Program-made: the position numbers and the translations under genes
Shown: positions 55,190 through 64,000 of the stretch, in pieces
Layout: each line of letters opens with the position of its first letter
How positions within the stretch are numbered: position 1 is the first letter of the stretch
The notes under the pieces: generated by a model
Database searches by the model: none
What the model was told of the DNA's origin: nothing
The model's input: the letters and a program-made list of their open reading frames with translations, nothing else
Assembly (NCBI GenBank): GCA_030407315.1
Contig: JALQPE010002968.1
Span: 1-64,000 of the forward strand
Length of the DNA stretch: 64,000 nt
Direction of reading: 5' to 3'
Source: Asparagopsis taxiformis
Lineage: Eukaryota > Rhodophyta > Florideophyceae > Bonnemaisoniales > Bonnemaisoniaceae

Positions 55190-55740
55190 GGCTGGAGCGC
55201 ATACGATTCGAATATTCATAATATATACAGGCCCACCATACCAGCCAATCATCACTCATTGAGATGTTCCTGTTTGCTGGTGAGCTTCAAGCGCCGCTGT
55301 ATCGTGCGGTGGCATCTGTTCCTTTCGCATTCTCATATCTTGTCTCTTGTACCTGGCGAGATACCCGCCTCCCCAAGTACCCTGGCACGACGAATATATC
55401 TCCCCATCATTGCAGGCTTTGTTCATCCAGAAGGACCCGGTGGAATGCGCTGTGATTTCCTTGGTCCTCTTCCAGCTTTTGCAATAGTACCAGTAATCGT
55501 GACCACAACCCGCCGCGTCTGGAGAGTTCTTCATTTCTCAACCAACAGTTGTCATAGCTAAAATGACTGCAACAGCGCCTGCTGTTGCCGCCTCCGTTAC
55601 CTCATTTTTTAACTCTGGCGTAACAACGATTGCACCAGAGCTGCTTGTGCAGAGTCTGCACTGCAGACGGTATCGTTTCCGGATTGTGCAACTTCTTTTT
55701 CGTTTGGTGCTACCATACCATCTGCATAAGTACAAAGAGT
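55190..55740 (+). pseudogene. Decayed copy of the Cys-rich secreted protein gene
   Basis: A frame segment reads GPGGMRCDFLGPLPAF, matching TGTRCDFLGPPPGF of the intact paralogue at 56832-57701. It is preceded by a CSCLLVSFKRRC-like stretch resembling the CxxxCFRxR domain. After a stop, PTVVIAKMTATAPAVAAS in another frame matches the linker start of the paralogue. No intact frame, signal peptide or C-terminal domain remains. It shows that the family once had at least three tandem members here. Confidence 0.6.
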
Positions 55741-56762
55741 ACGTTTGTAAAGTCAGTGGAGCTATTTTCTTGGCTCTGAATAACTATCTTTGATTGAGAC
55801 CGAAACAATCCATGCGATGAGGAAACTGGTCGGTCATTACAGGACGACCAATTTAGAGTACTGTTCAGTCCTTGTCTACGGTAAAACAAAGCCCAGAAAA
55901 ATTTTTCCATGTAATTTCATCGTGTCGGAGCTGCCTTGTCGAGCAAGACCCTCGAGCAATGTCATAGCATGGCGTCAGGTGACAATCGTATTATACTGCG
56001 TTCGATTTTTTTCTGTTGCATAATCCAATTCCGCCCAGAACCTCTTCTGCCAGCTCCTCAGTATCACAGACTCTTTGGGATTCTCATTCCTCAATAGCAA
56101 CAACAAGCAATATTCCGAATTGCGTCAGTACCTCTAGACTGTTCGATCTTTTGCAAGGCACCGACTCCTTAATTCACAAATCCAGCACCGGTCGACAGAG
56201 CGTGACATTGACCGATAATATAACAGTCCCTTATCGAAAGGCCTCGCATCATGTTGATGTTGGGGTCAATAGTCATTTCAGCTGCCAAATCAAGGCAATG
56301 CTCTCACGAGACACAAATTATTTGATGTATTGCGAGTGCAATTGAACTAGGAACGATGTTGACCATTCATACAAAAATTACACTTCACATTTCTTGGCAA
56401 GGATTAGGGATGAACCAAAAACCTTGACGCGAGACGTTGTAATACAGCTTGAAATCTGATGGATACAACTCTTCTGTGTACGAAAGCCAGACATGGACTG
56501 GATTCAGCAGTGTCAAAGCACTTCAATTTTGGACAGGGGGCGCCCACATGATATGGCATCATGTGTAACGATGTTGTGACAGCACTTCCAATGCCACCTG
56601 ATGTTACAAAAATCAATTCTGCAGCAATCCATAGCTTTCGGAAATGTCATCTGTCACCAGCCTTGCTGTTACCATCAAACCTGTCCATGGACTTACGGTT
56701 GTTTTCCCGAAGCTTAGCCCCGGAAGCTAATACGGTTGATGCATCTAGTCAAAGCGAAAGCA
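55741..56762. other. Intergenic DNA upstream of Cys-rich gene 2
   Basis: No supported gene. A Ser/Thr-rich short frame at 56016-56345 may be further debris of the Cys-rich family, but it cannot be shown. Confidence 0.4.
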
Positions 56763-56769
56763 TATAAAC
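56763..56769 (+). promoter_or_regulatory. TATA box of Cys-rich gene 2
   Basis: TATAAAC, 69 nt before the start codon at 56832, in the same layout as gene 1. Confidence 0.6.
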
Positions 56770-56831
56770 ACTCCAAAGCGGGCCACGAACACTTCGCAAA
56801 CCAACGTTCCTCACGCATAGATCTCCAAGTC

Positions 56832-57701
56832 ATGAAGTCGTCCTGCCTAGCGTTCATTGTAGCTTTATGTTTCGCCGTGGTCCTGCCGCAGGCAGTACAA
56901 GGGACAGAAAAAGTTTCGGAAAGTTCCACCAAGAAGTTTCCTTCCGTCTCTGAGCGTCAAGTTCGAGTATTCGGGTGTACAGGTCTCTGTTTCCGTAATA
57001 GATTCCGAGCCATTCGACAGTGTGCCCCACTCCGACGCATTGGCGGCTTTTGTAACGTTGTTCCTTGTATCCGCGCTGATGGTAGAACTGGAACGCGGTG
57101 TGACTTCCTTGGTCCGCCTCCAGGTTTCCCGACTACCCCTACAACTTTACCGCCTACGGTTACATCACCGGTCATCATTGTAGCACCCACAGTCACAGCT
57201 GCAGCAACGCCCTCACCGTCTGCTACACCGACGGCTAGCACAACTGTGACGGCTACACCATCTGTATCACCATCTGTGTCTGTAACTCCATCAGTGACCC
57301 CAACTTCTTCGGTTACTCCAACTCCATCCCAGTCTTGCTCTTTTGCCCTCACAGGTCCTGTCGGTGGAACAGCTATCAACGGTCTATGTACTTGTGGAAC
57401 TTCAACAGCCTCAGTGACGGTGTTGGCCACTGTCTCCAACAATGGTGCAAGTTTGCCGCCGTTTTCAATGACGGCAGCAGAAGCCATGGTTCAAATGGAA
57501 GCAGTGAACTGCTACAACGGCTGTGTGAATGATTTATTCGGATTGGCCTGTGATCCTGGTAGCTTTGCCACTTTCTCAGCTGATGCAGCAGCGGTTGTCA
57601 GTTCTTGCTGTAACCGGTGTCGAAATACCTCTGGAGCGGCTCCTGGTAATGGCAATGGTGTCTCGCTCGTAACAAACCAGTGTTTCCTTGTGGGGCCTTA
57701 G
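56832..57701 (+). CDS. Secreted Cys-rich protein with Ser/Thr/Pro linker
   Basis: 289 residues from the ATG at 56832. An upstream in-frame ATG (56736) overlaps the TATA box and is rejected. A signal peptide (MKSSCLAFIVALCFAVVL, cleavage after about residue 23) leads to domain 1 (CTGLCFRNRF, CAPL, CNVVPC, RCDFLGPPPGF). A long linker of Ser/Thr/Pro/Val repeats (TPSVSPSVSVTPS) follows, then a C-terminal domain with SCSF, CTCG, CYNGC, CDPG and CCNRC. Extracellular, probably O-glycosylated; function unknown. It is the intact paralogue of the gene split by Copia-1, and the two share domain plan and promoter spacing. No intron is needed. Confidence 0.8.
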   Translation: MKSSCLAFIVALCFAVVLPQAVQGTEKVSESSTKKFPSVSERQVRVFGCTGLCFRNRFRAIRQCAPLRRIGGFCNVVPCIRADGRTGTRCDFLGPPPGFPTTPTTLPPTVTSPVIIVAPTVTAAATPSPSATPTASTTVTATPSVSPSVSVTPSVTPTSSVTPTPSQSCSFALTGPVGGTAINGLCTCGTSTASVTVLATVSNNGASLPPFSMTAAEAMVQMEAVNCYNGCVNDLFGLACDPGSFATFSADAAAVVSSCCNRCRNTSGAAPGNGNGVSLVTNQCFLVGP

Positions 57702-58844
57702 ACATGGCTAAGATTGAAGAGGAAGATATGGTTTACATGAGTAGCGAGGCCAATCATTGGTAATGAAATAATTTTTTCGGCATCCTCAAAGTAGATTCTT
57801 CATTCAGCTCAAGAATAGGTTGTTGAAAACCAAAATCTCACAATGCTAGAAGTGAATAAACGCTTGAATAGATATGTGAAATGGGCGTATCTCATCATGT
57901 AAGTTGAATCTAGAAGTGGCCATAGACGAAAAATGGCCATAATGAGTCAACAAAGGAAATGAATTCCATTGTCGCATTGGTGAGATCGTTTCATCTTTGG
58001 GAGAAAGCTGGTTGAATACGAAGCGGCGACTACAAAAGGTTGTGATTGAACTGGTTCTGCGCGATATTTTTGCTCCAATTCTGTATCTATAGGTACCTCA
58101 GTGCTGAAAAGAAAGATAGCAGGGATACGCCACATAACTTTTCAACATGTCATGTCTTTCGAGCACATGGGCTTGTATTATTCTTCCTTGAATGAATTCT
58201 TACAATGCACAAACTCCCAAGTCGACGGAATACACATTGCGCTATGCAGATAGTGAATGATAGGCTTTTCCAGATAGATTAGTCCAGGTTTTGTTACCTC
58301 ACGTTGATGCAACTGCGATTTCAAATCATCTTGGAACAATATGTCATGGAAGTGATATCATGACTGTGAATTCTTGAAAAGAGAGTTTCCGTGAAGCATG
58401 GCAAGCATTTTTGTCGAATAAAGTTTCCGTAATGTACAGAGGTGCTTCCATCATTGGAGAAAAAACAATAGACTTCATAACAGATATTTCTTGATTAGTC
58501 TCCAGGAATATGAATTCATCCAGTATTGCATGCCCAGCGCTTTGAGGTGGCGGATCTATTCTTCATTTGGCTTCAATAGACCTTTTGTATTGCGCAATGT
58601 AGTAGATAGACCGCCCTGTTTTGACAGAATTCAAGTCTTCAGAGTACCCTTGAGAATGGCTTCGAAAAGATGATATCGATGGATTGGGTGCAGAAGATTC
58701 TCGAAGACCAAGGAATAGATGGTACCGGAACAAAACTCATTCTGTACATCACTAGTTCACAGTGTACCGTGAAATAACGACAAAATTGACAGTAGAATAA
58801 GATGTCAACGCGATGTATGCACGATGGGCCCGTCAAAATACTGA
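57702..58844. other. Intergenic DNA, no supported gene
   Basis: About 1.1 kb without a convincing frame or RNA gene, ending at the Copia-2 target duplication. Confidence 0.5.
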
Positions 58845-58849
58845 AAATT

Positions 58850-58965
58850 TGACGAATAACTATACACATTACACCACTTTACAGTACCTCACAAGTATTT
58901 ATTGACGCTCGTCGTCCTGCCACGAGCTACAAGTAAAAGGGACTAAGCACATCATTTCTTTCACA
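58850..58965 (+). repeat. Copia-2 5' LTR (116 bp)
   Basis: TGACGAATAACTATAC...TTTCACA, identical by eye to 63458-63573. Confidence 0.93.
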
Positions 58966-58979
58966 GGTTATCGGCCCAG
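58966..58979 (+). promoter_or_regulatory. Copia-2 primer-binding site (half-tRNA type)
   Basis: GGTTATCGGCCCAG directly after the LTR, one mismatch to the complement of the initiator tRNA-Met anticodon arm. Confidence 0.75.
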
Positions 58980-59050
58980 CTACGCTTCATCCTTACCTCC
59001 AAGTCCCCCCCTCCTCCAGCCAGGTGACGCAACAATCCCACCCCCCGATC

Positions 59051-59158
59051 CCGGCGACGTTAAATCCCGCCTATCCAATCCGGCGACGCTCCATTCCGCC
59101 GACAAATTCCGGCGACGTTAAATCCCGCCCATTGATCCCGGCGACGACACTTTCCGCC
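59051..59158 (+). repeat. Copia-2 leader hairpin repeats (four, every 29 bp)
   Basis: CCGGCGACG-N6-YCCGCC begins at 59051, 59080, 59109 and 59138, exactly 29 bp apart. The period is not a multiple of three and lies before gag, so the motif is not coding. GGCG and CGCC can pair in each copy. Confidence 0.85.
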
Positions 59159-59232
59159 TATCACACTTTCTTTTTTCTACCTATCCACCCATTCAAAAGA
59201 CCCTGCCCTTGTTTTCGCTGCCAGAACAAACC

Positions 59233-60183
59233 ATGGATCCCATTCCAGCTCAACACGAACCCTCTACATCGATCCAATACCAAGTTGAGATACCTACCCT
59301 TTCAACAACCAATTACGTTGCATGGAAACTAACTGTCGAACACGTTGCGAATTCTCAATCATTACTCTTCTACCTCTACAACGCTGTTCCCACTTCAGAG
59401 TCACAACAGGTCACCAACACCCATATAGCCAAACACAATCAGGCTCAACTTCTGGTTATACCTTCTCTTTCTTCTGAAGTTACTGCCAATTTCACAGATC
59501 AAGAACTCCACGGCCCAATCCACACCCTGTACGCCAAGTTAAGAGACATACTTACGGCCCAAAAACCAGAACACAACCCATTGCACCTTCGGCGTCAAGC
59601 CCAGAGCATCAAATGGCACACAAACATGTCTGTCACCGACTACATTGACCAGCACAACTCCTTACGACAGCTCATGATCCGTGCAAATTATCCCGGTATC
59701 GCGGACGAACAAACTACAATCCGCTTTCTCCTCGAGGGAATCGAAACGCATCCCGATTGGACAATCTTGCTTCAGGCCATAAACAGCCACACAGAGCTCA
59801 ACCCTTCAAAACCTCTTACACTCAACCAGTTGGTGTCAATGATGATCAGCCACGACAGTATCAACAAGCGTGTGATCACGACCTCTCCCACCCGTCTGTT
59901 ACCTATGACCCGCTCTAATCCTCGTACCTCTTATCGAAGACTCCCCCCCCCAACACCAATCAAAACCACCCTCTCAAAAATATGGGTTCGCATAAGAAAC
60001 ACAATGTGCAACCACCCCCAGGATACTTCGGAATTTGGTGTTCCTGGCATGGAAGCCCACACCACTCCACGGATGCTTGTCGAGCCCGAAGAGTACAAAC
60101 TACTCGCCGCAACCTGCCGCCAAACCGCAAGCCAAACTTTAACAATGCCGCTGCAGCAGAACTTCCCAACCTTGATCATTTGA
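59233..60183 (+). CDS. Copia-2 gag
   Basis: The ATG at 59233 (MDPIPAQHEP) follows the leader repeats and matches the gag starts of Copia-1 (1971) and Copia-3 (63938). The region is typical Copia gag (DUF4219/UBN2-like: YVAWKLTVEHV, IPSLSSEVTANF, IKWHTNMSVTDYI and TTIRFLLEGI). The frame leaves homology to Copia-1 at the C9 run (59943-59951). The zinc-knuckle-like motif CSWHGSPHHSTDAC is found in the pol frame, so full gag needs either slippage or one base more or less in the C run. Confidence 0.8.
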   Translation: MDPIPAQHEPSTSIQYQVEIPTLSTTNYVAWKLTVEHVANSQSLLFYLYNAVPTSESQQVTNTHIAKHNQAQLLVIPSLSSEVTANFTDQELHGPIHTLYAKLRDILTAQKPEHNPLHLRRQAQSIKWHTNMSVTDYIDQHNSLRQLMIRANYPGIADEQTTIRFLLEGIETHPDWTILLQAINSHTELNPSKPLTLNQLVSMMISHDSINKRVITTSPTRLLPMTRSNPRTSYRRLPPPTPIKTTLSKIWVRIRNTMCNHPQDTSEFGVPGMEAHTTPRMLVEPEEYKLLAATCRQTASQTLTMPLQQNFPTLII

Positions 60184-63100
60184 ATGAATGCCCTTCACCG
60201 CAAAATTACCAACCAATTCATACCGATCCCAATCTCATTCTCTCCGACAATTCCGACTCTGTACGTCCTCAAGAGAACGCTTCATTCCTCCTCGATTCAG
60301 GCGCTAACCCTACACATCTTGCTCACCCTCTCCCAGGAATGAAACCCTCATCCTCTTATACCACAACAGCTAATGGCGAACATTCTCCATCCACACACCG
60401 AGACACGATCTGCATCCCCCTTCCCAACAAACACAGTCTACCTTCACACACTGCTGTCGTAGTACCCACCCTACACACCAACCTACTATCAGTAGGACAG
60501 ATCACTAAAACCCATGATGTTTTGTTTCAGGACAAGTATGCATTCATTACAACGAAATCCCCACCACCTCCTCCACATTCCATACTTGCAACAATACCCA
60601 AAGGCCGAAATGGCTTATACACCACTCACTTACCCATTAACGCAGCTGCTGCGTATGCTGCGCGCACTATACCACCCAAACGCTCTAAAGCTCAAAACCC
60701 TAAACGTGCCAAGACAAACCTCCCCTCCCCTAATCCACCTCGCATACCACATACACCCATGGTCAAAAAGAGCCGTCTTCACTCCTCCAAAATACATCAG
60801 ATCGACCGAAAATTGAATCCAAAGAGAAAACCTTCCCTCCGTAGCCGTCCGCTACCAAAAATTCGCGTTCCACTTCCCAGCACCATCAGAGACTACTATC
60901 ATTGGCATCTCAAAATGAACCACGCTCACCCAACAAAAATCCACCACATGGCTAAACAAAACCTGGTAGACAACATGCCAGCCTCCCTCCGACGCACTCC
61001 ACCAAAATTCACTTGTTCTGGATGCGCGTTGGGCAAAACTGCGGCTGCTCCTTTTCGCAGACATCCGCGCATGGACGCTATCGGAACACACCTTCACACA
61101 GATATCTGCGGTCCAATGCCAACCCCTTCCTTTGAGGGTAACCGCTACTTCATCACTTTCTTAGATCAAGGCAGTCGTTACCTTACTGTCCATTGTGCAC
61201 CATCCAAAGCAGCTGCAGGAGCCAAACTCGCTGACCACATTCTCTTCACTCATGCCACAACTCCACACCGCATCAGACACCTTACTTCTGACAATGCAAA
61301 AGAGTTCTACACTCAAAGACTCAATAACCTTTACACCTCCGAACACATCGACACCCATCCCAGCATTCCTCATACTCCACAAGAAAATGCGCTTGCCGAA
61401 CGCATCAATCGTTCGATTCTAAACACTGCCCGAGCCACCCTTCTCGCATCTGGACTACCATTGGAATTATGGGACTTCGCTGTACTCTCCGCAACAGATG
61501 TCCATAACCACACACCCCACAACGCAACCCAACAACTTCCAGCCGCTCTATGGTTCGCCGTCAAACCAAACGTTATCACTCTCCTTCCTTTCGGTACAAC
61601 AGGCTATGTCCACAACCCAGCTCCCCTCTCGAAACTACAGCCGCGGGCCACTCTACTTCACTACATTGGTCGCTGCGATGCACGTCACTACTACACATAT
61701 GATCCTACAACGCACAAAACAGGTCGCTGCCGTATGGCTGACTTTAAACCATACCATCCAACCACTGATCCCGTCCGAGTTATTTCATCTTCAGCCCACA
61801 CAGCAGTTTCTCTCGCTACCGAGCCCAAAACTCTCTCAGAAGCACGCGCTGCTCCTGATGCCCAAGAATGGTCAATAGCATGGAATAAGGAACTTGACAG
61901 CCTTGAAAAACGAGGCACACTTACTTTCATCCACAAATCCAAACTTCCCCCAGGAGCCCGCCTGCTACCCGTCACTACCGTTCTCAAATTGAAACGAGAC
62001 AGTGACGGAAATCCCATTCTTCGCAAGGCACGTTGCACCGTACGCGGTGATCGCCAGATACCCGATGTACATTTCGATCCAAATGATATCTCTAGCCCCG
62101 TTGCCAACCGTGACGCCATTCGCTCCGCTCTTGCTATGGCCGCTGCCCATGGCTTTTCCACCTTCCACTGGGATCTGGAGTCCGCTTTTCTCCATGAGCG
62201 ATTCACTGAAGACCGCCAGATTTACCTCCACCAGCCTACACGCTTTGACGGTTCACAAAAATATCCCGACCATGTCGCAAGGCTTACGGGAAATATGTAT
62301 GGCTGCAAGCAGGCCTGCAAAATATTTACCGAGGGTCTAGCCACATTCCTCCTGCAAAACAACTTCACCCGCCTCCCATCCGATTCCAGTTCGTTCATCC
62401 AATACCACCCTACTGAAAAGTCACTCTTCATACTCCTCGTCATTACGGTTGACGACTTCCTTGTCATTACCAATCACATCCCTCTCGCCAACAAGGTCAA
62501 ACAAACCTTGCGATCTAAATACTCCCTCAAAGACCTTGGGCAAGTGAGCCACATTCTTGGCTGGAAGGTTGACCATTCTTCTTCAGGAATTACAATTTCA
62601 CAGCCTGGCTACATTTCCTCACTGCTTGATCGCTTCCAGCTCTCCAATGCAAAAACGTTCACCTCCCCGATTGCAACTGAGCTTCTAGTCCCGTCTTCCA
62701 CGTCCAACACACTCCTGGACACATCTAAGTTTGACTACAAAAGCTTAATCGGATCTCTGCGCTACTTAGCGGATTCAACCCGCCCTGATATCTCCTTTAT
62801 AGTGAGCTACCTTGGTCGAGTCGCACACAATCCGACTTCCCACGACTGGAAAGCGGCCATCCGCGTCCTTCGTTACCTCAAAACCTCCATTACGTCCGGC
62901 ATTCACTATTCTCGCCGCTTCACGTCATCCCTTGAAGCCTTTTCAGACTCAGACTATGCATCTTGCCCCACTACAAGACGTTCCACTACTGGTTCCATTA
63001 TCTTTTACAATGGTTCCCCAATCGCCTGGCAGTCCCGTCGACAACGCTGCGTCTCACCTTCTACTTTTACTGCAGAATACATTGCAGCCTTTCACACCAC

Positions 63101-63413
63101 GCAGCTCCTCAAGACCACAGCTAATTTTTTTGCCGACGTTGGTATCCGTGTATCCGAACCCATTCCCCTGCACATTGATAATGCCGCTGCCATCACTGCT
63201 GCTACATCGAAATTCCCAACCCCCAAAACCCGTCATGTGGATGTTAAATACCACTGGGTTCGCGAACAAGTTACTAACGGCCTTATTTCTCCCACTCATA
63301 TTCCGTCTGACCGTAATCCTGCAGACCTCCTTACAAAAGCGCTCAAGCCTGCGCAATTTACTTCCAAACTGCCCCTCCTTCGCCTATCAGTGCCCTCGCC
63401 ACGCGGCGACTGA
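59952..63413 (+). CDS. Copia-2 pol: protease, integrase, RT, RNase H
   Basis: Open from just after the C9 run. Residue numbers count from the first in-frame ATG (59982). The gag knuckle IWCSWHGSPHHSTDAC comes first, then protease LLDSGAN near 102, a GAG-pre-integrase HHCC finger with WHLKMNHAHPTKIHHM and CSGCALGK, integrase HTDICGPM (372), TSDNAKEF (436) and PQENALAERINR (467), RT with HWDLESAFLHERF and TVDDFLVI (822), and RNase H with SDSDYASCPTTRRST (989), HIDNAAA and DVKYHWVREQV. The end is PRGD with stop TGA at 63411, which is also the first triplet of a 14-bp copy of the LTR start. All catalytic motifs are present. Confidence 0.88.
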   Translation, partial: NTNQNHPLKNMGSHKKHNVQPPPGYFGIWCSWHGSPHHSTDACRARRVQTTRRNLPPNRKPNFNNAAAAELPNLDHLNECPSPQNYQPIHTDPNLILSDNSDSVRPQENASFLLDSGANPTHLAHPLPGMKPSSSYTTTANGEHSPSTHRDTICIPLPNKHSLPSHTAVVVPTLHTNLLSVGQITKTHDVLFQDKYAFITTKSPPPPPHSILATIPKGRNGLYTTHLPINAAAAYAARTIPPKRSKAQNPKRAKTNLPSPNPPRIPHTPMVKKSRLHSSKIHQIDRKLNPKRKPSLRSRPLPKIRVPLPSTIRDYYHWHLKMNHAHPTKIHHMAKQNLVDNMPASLRRTPPKFTCSGCALGKTAAAPFRRHPRMDAIGTHLHTDICGPMPTPSFEGNRYFITFLDQGSRYLTVHCAPSKAAAGAKLADHILFTHATTPHRIRHLTSDNAKEFYTQRLNNLYTSEHIDTHPSIPHTPQENALAERINRSILNTARATLLASGLPLELWDFAVLSATDVHNHTPHNATQQLPAALWFAVKPNVITLLPFGTTGYVHNPAPLSKLQPRATLLHYIGRCDARHYYTYDPTTHKTGRCRMADFKPYHPTTDPVRVISSSAHTAVSLATEPKTLSEARAAPDAQEWSIAWNKELDSLEKRGTLTFIHKSKLPPGARLLPVTTVLKLKRDSDGNPILRKARCTVRGDRQIPDVHFDPNDISSPVANRDAIRSALAMAAAHGFSTFHWDLESAFLHERFTEDRQIYLHQPTRFDGSQKYPDHVARLTGNMYGCKQACKIFTEGLATFLLQNNFTRLPSDSSSFIQYHPTEKSLFILLVITVDDFLVITNHIPLANKVKQTLRSKYSLKDLGQVSHILGWKVDHSSSGITISQPGYISSLLDRFQLSNAKTFTSPIATELLVPSSTSNTLLDTSKFDYKSLIGSLRYLADSTRPDISFIVSYLGRVAHNPTSHDWKAAIRVLRYLKTSITSGIHYSRRFTSSLEAFSDSDYASCPTTRRSTTGSIIFYNGSPIAWQSRRQRCVSPSTFTAEYIAAFHTTQLLKTTANFFADVGIRVSEPIPLHIDNAAAITAATSKFPTPKTRHVDVKYHWVREQVTNGLISPTHIPSDRNPADLLTKALKPAQFTSKLPLLRLSVPSPRGD

Positions 63414-63457
63414 CGAATAACTATTCCTTAACGCGCCGAGCCCACTGCTAGCCGTCT

Positions 63458-63573
63458 TGACGAATAACTATACACATTACACCACTTTACAGTACCTCAC
63501 AAGTATTTATTGACGCTCGTCGTCCTGCCACGAGCTACAAGTAAAAGGGACTAAGCACATCATTTCTTTCACA
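63458..63573 (+). repeat. Copia-2 3' LTR (116 bp)
   Basis: Identical by eye to the 5' LTR. No polypurine tract directly precedes it. Confidence 0.93.
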
Positions 63574-63578
63574 AAATT

Positions 63579-63685
63579 TGACGAATAACTTATACTTTAC
63601 AGCACTACTTACAGTAGATACTCAGTACTTAACCGTACGGCGACGACCTCTCAAGAAAAATAAAGGGTAGACCATTTGTCTCACA
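63579..63685 (+). repeat. Copia-3 5' LTR (107 bp)
   Basis: Starts TGACGAATAACTTATAC and ends GTCTCACA. Related to, but clearly different from, the Copia-2 LTR beyond the first 13 bases. Confidence 0.8.
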
Positions 63686-63699
63686 GGTTATGTGCCCAA
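63686..63699 (+). promoter_or_regulatory. Copia-3 primer-binding site (half-tRNA type)
   Basis: GGTTATGTGCCCAA directly after the LTR, two mismatches to the initiator tRNA-Met anticodon-arm complement. Confidence 0.6.
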
Positions 63700-63937
63700 A
63701 CGCTCACCACTGCAAACCTCCATCCATCCACTCCACCGATCCACAATCAGCCCACGCTGCCATCTTCGCCTAAGATCATTACTCGAAAAGTGTGATCCAC
63801 CTCTCCTTTGCCACGGCGACACGCTGTCTATACTCGAAAAGTCAGACACCGGCACATCAGTTGTTAACTCAGAAACAACTTTCACATCACAGCTCCAAAA
63901 GCTTGATAACATCAACGTGACCATACTCACACTCATC

Positions 63938-64000
63938 ATGGATAACAACATCCACAATTCCCAGTTACCTGTCCCGATCCAGCATCAATTCGAAATACCG
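63938..64000 (+). CDS. Copia-3 gag, N-terminal fragment
   Basis: Starts MDNNIHNSQLPVPIQHQFEIP, resembling the QHEPSTSIQYQVEIP start region of Copia-2 gag. Truncated by the window end. Confidence 0.7.
   Translation, partial: MDNNIHNSQLPVPIQHQFEIP

Larger units (their letters stand above)
58850..63573 (+). mobile_element. Copia-2, Ty1/copia LTR retrotransposon
   Basis: 4,724 bp, with 116-bp LTRs that read identically and the duplication AAATT on both sides (58845-58849 and 63574-63578). Gag and pol are intact apart from a one-base frame change at a run of nine C. Its right duplication directly touches the LTR of Copia-3. Confidence 0.93.
63579..64000 (+). mobile_element. Copia-3, 5' end only (cut by window)
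   Basis: A different Copia family member begins immediately after the Copia-2 duplication. LTR, primer site, leader and the first gag codons are visible. Confidence 0.85.

Noticed and set aside
56736..56831. Upstream ATG for Cys-rich gene 2
   Set aside because: It would place the TATA box inside the coding region and bury the clear signal peptide that starts at 56832.

Overview
The window is eukaryotic nuclear DNA. It holds TATA-box genes without visible introns, LTR retrotransposons of both the Copia and Gypsy superfamilies, two CACTA-clade (Plavaka/tnp2-type) transposases, and remnants of eukaryotic genes such as the condensin II subunit NCAPG2. The compact, intron-poor style and small Cys-rich secreted proteins would fit a multicellular red alga, but that assignment is an inference and not proven here. 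No bacterial operons, rRNA or organelle genes were seen.

The main result is a nested architecture. The base layer is a small cluster of genes for secreted Cys-rich proteins with Ser/Thr/Pro linkers: gene 1 (starts 1126), a degenerate middle copy (about 55.2-55.7 kb) and intact gene 2 (56832-57701). Gene 1 is split by a Copia element (Copia-1, 1519-6287, 5-bp target duplication GAGGC). Between gene 1 and the middle copy lies a Gypsy element (Gypsy-1) on the minus strand. Its left half (3' LTR plus pol) is at 7330-11480 and its right half (gag plus 5' LTR) is at 53324-54658. The two outer edges share the 4-bp duplication TAAT, so they are halves of one insertion.

The two Gypsy-1 halves are separated by 41,843 bp (11481-53323). 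This block is bounded by near-perfect 34-bp terminal inverted repeats and flanked by TTT on both sides. I read it as one giant CACTA/Plavaka-type DNA transposon. It carries a full-length Plavaka-like transposase (47610-50651, minus), a coiled-coil basic protein (45247-47532), a beta-class amino DNA methyltransferase fused to a SET domain (41384-44587), a ParB-like domain protein (37354-38442, minus) and a frameshifted 2-oxoglutarate/Fe(II) dioxygenase gene (15342-18215, minus). A repeat unit with a perfectly conserved 14-bp palindrome occurs nine times, in the intergenic regions beside these genes.

Inside the giant element sit further layers. These are a frameshifted tnp2 transposase (18889-22002) with a neighbouring basic ORF split by an intact chromodomain Gypsy (Gypsy-2, 23271-28530, identical 257-bp LTRs); decayed host-gene fragments (GT14 glycosyltransferase, DUF1415, NCAPG2, histidine acid phosphatase; 29.5-37.3 kb); and a 432-bp miniature LTR element (TRIM, 35885-36316). 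The right end (51.2-53.3 kb) is built of tandem repeats.

The right flank of the window holds Copia-2 (58850-63573), which abuts the start of Copia-3 (63579 to the window end). All Copia elements and the TRIM share a primer-binding site complementary to the anticodon arm of initiator tRNA-Met (a half-tRNA primer, as in Drosophila copia and yeast Ty5). Copia-1, Copia-2 and the TRIM also share a repeated leader hairpin motif.
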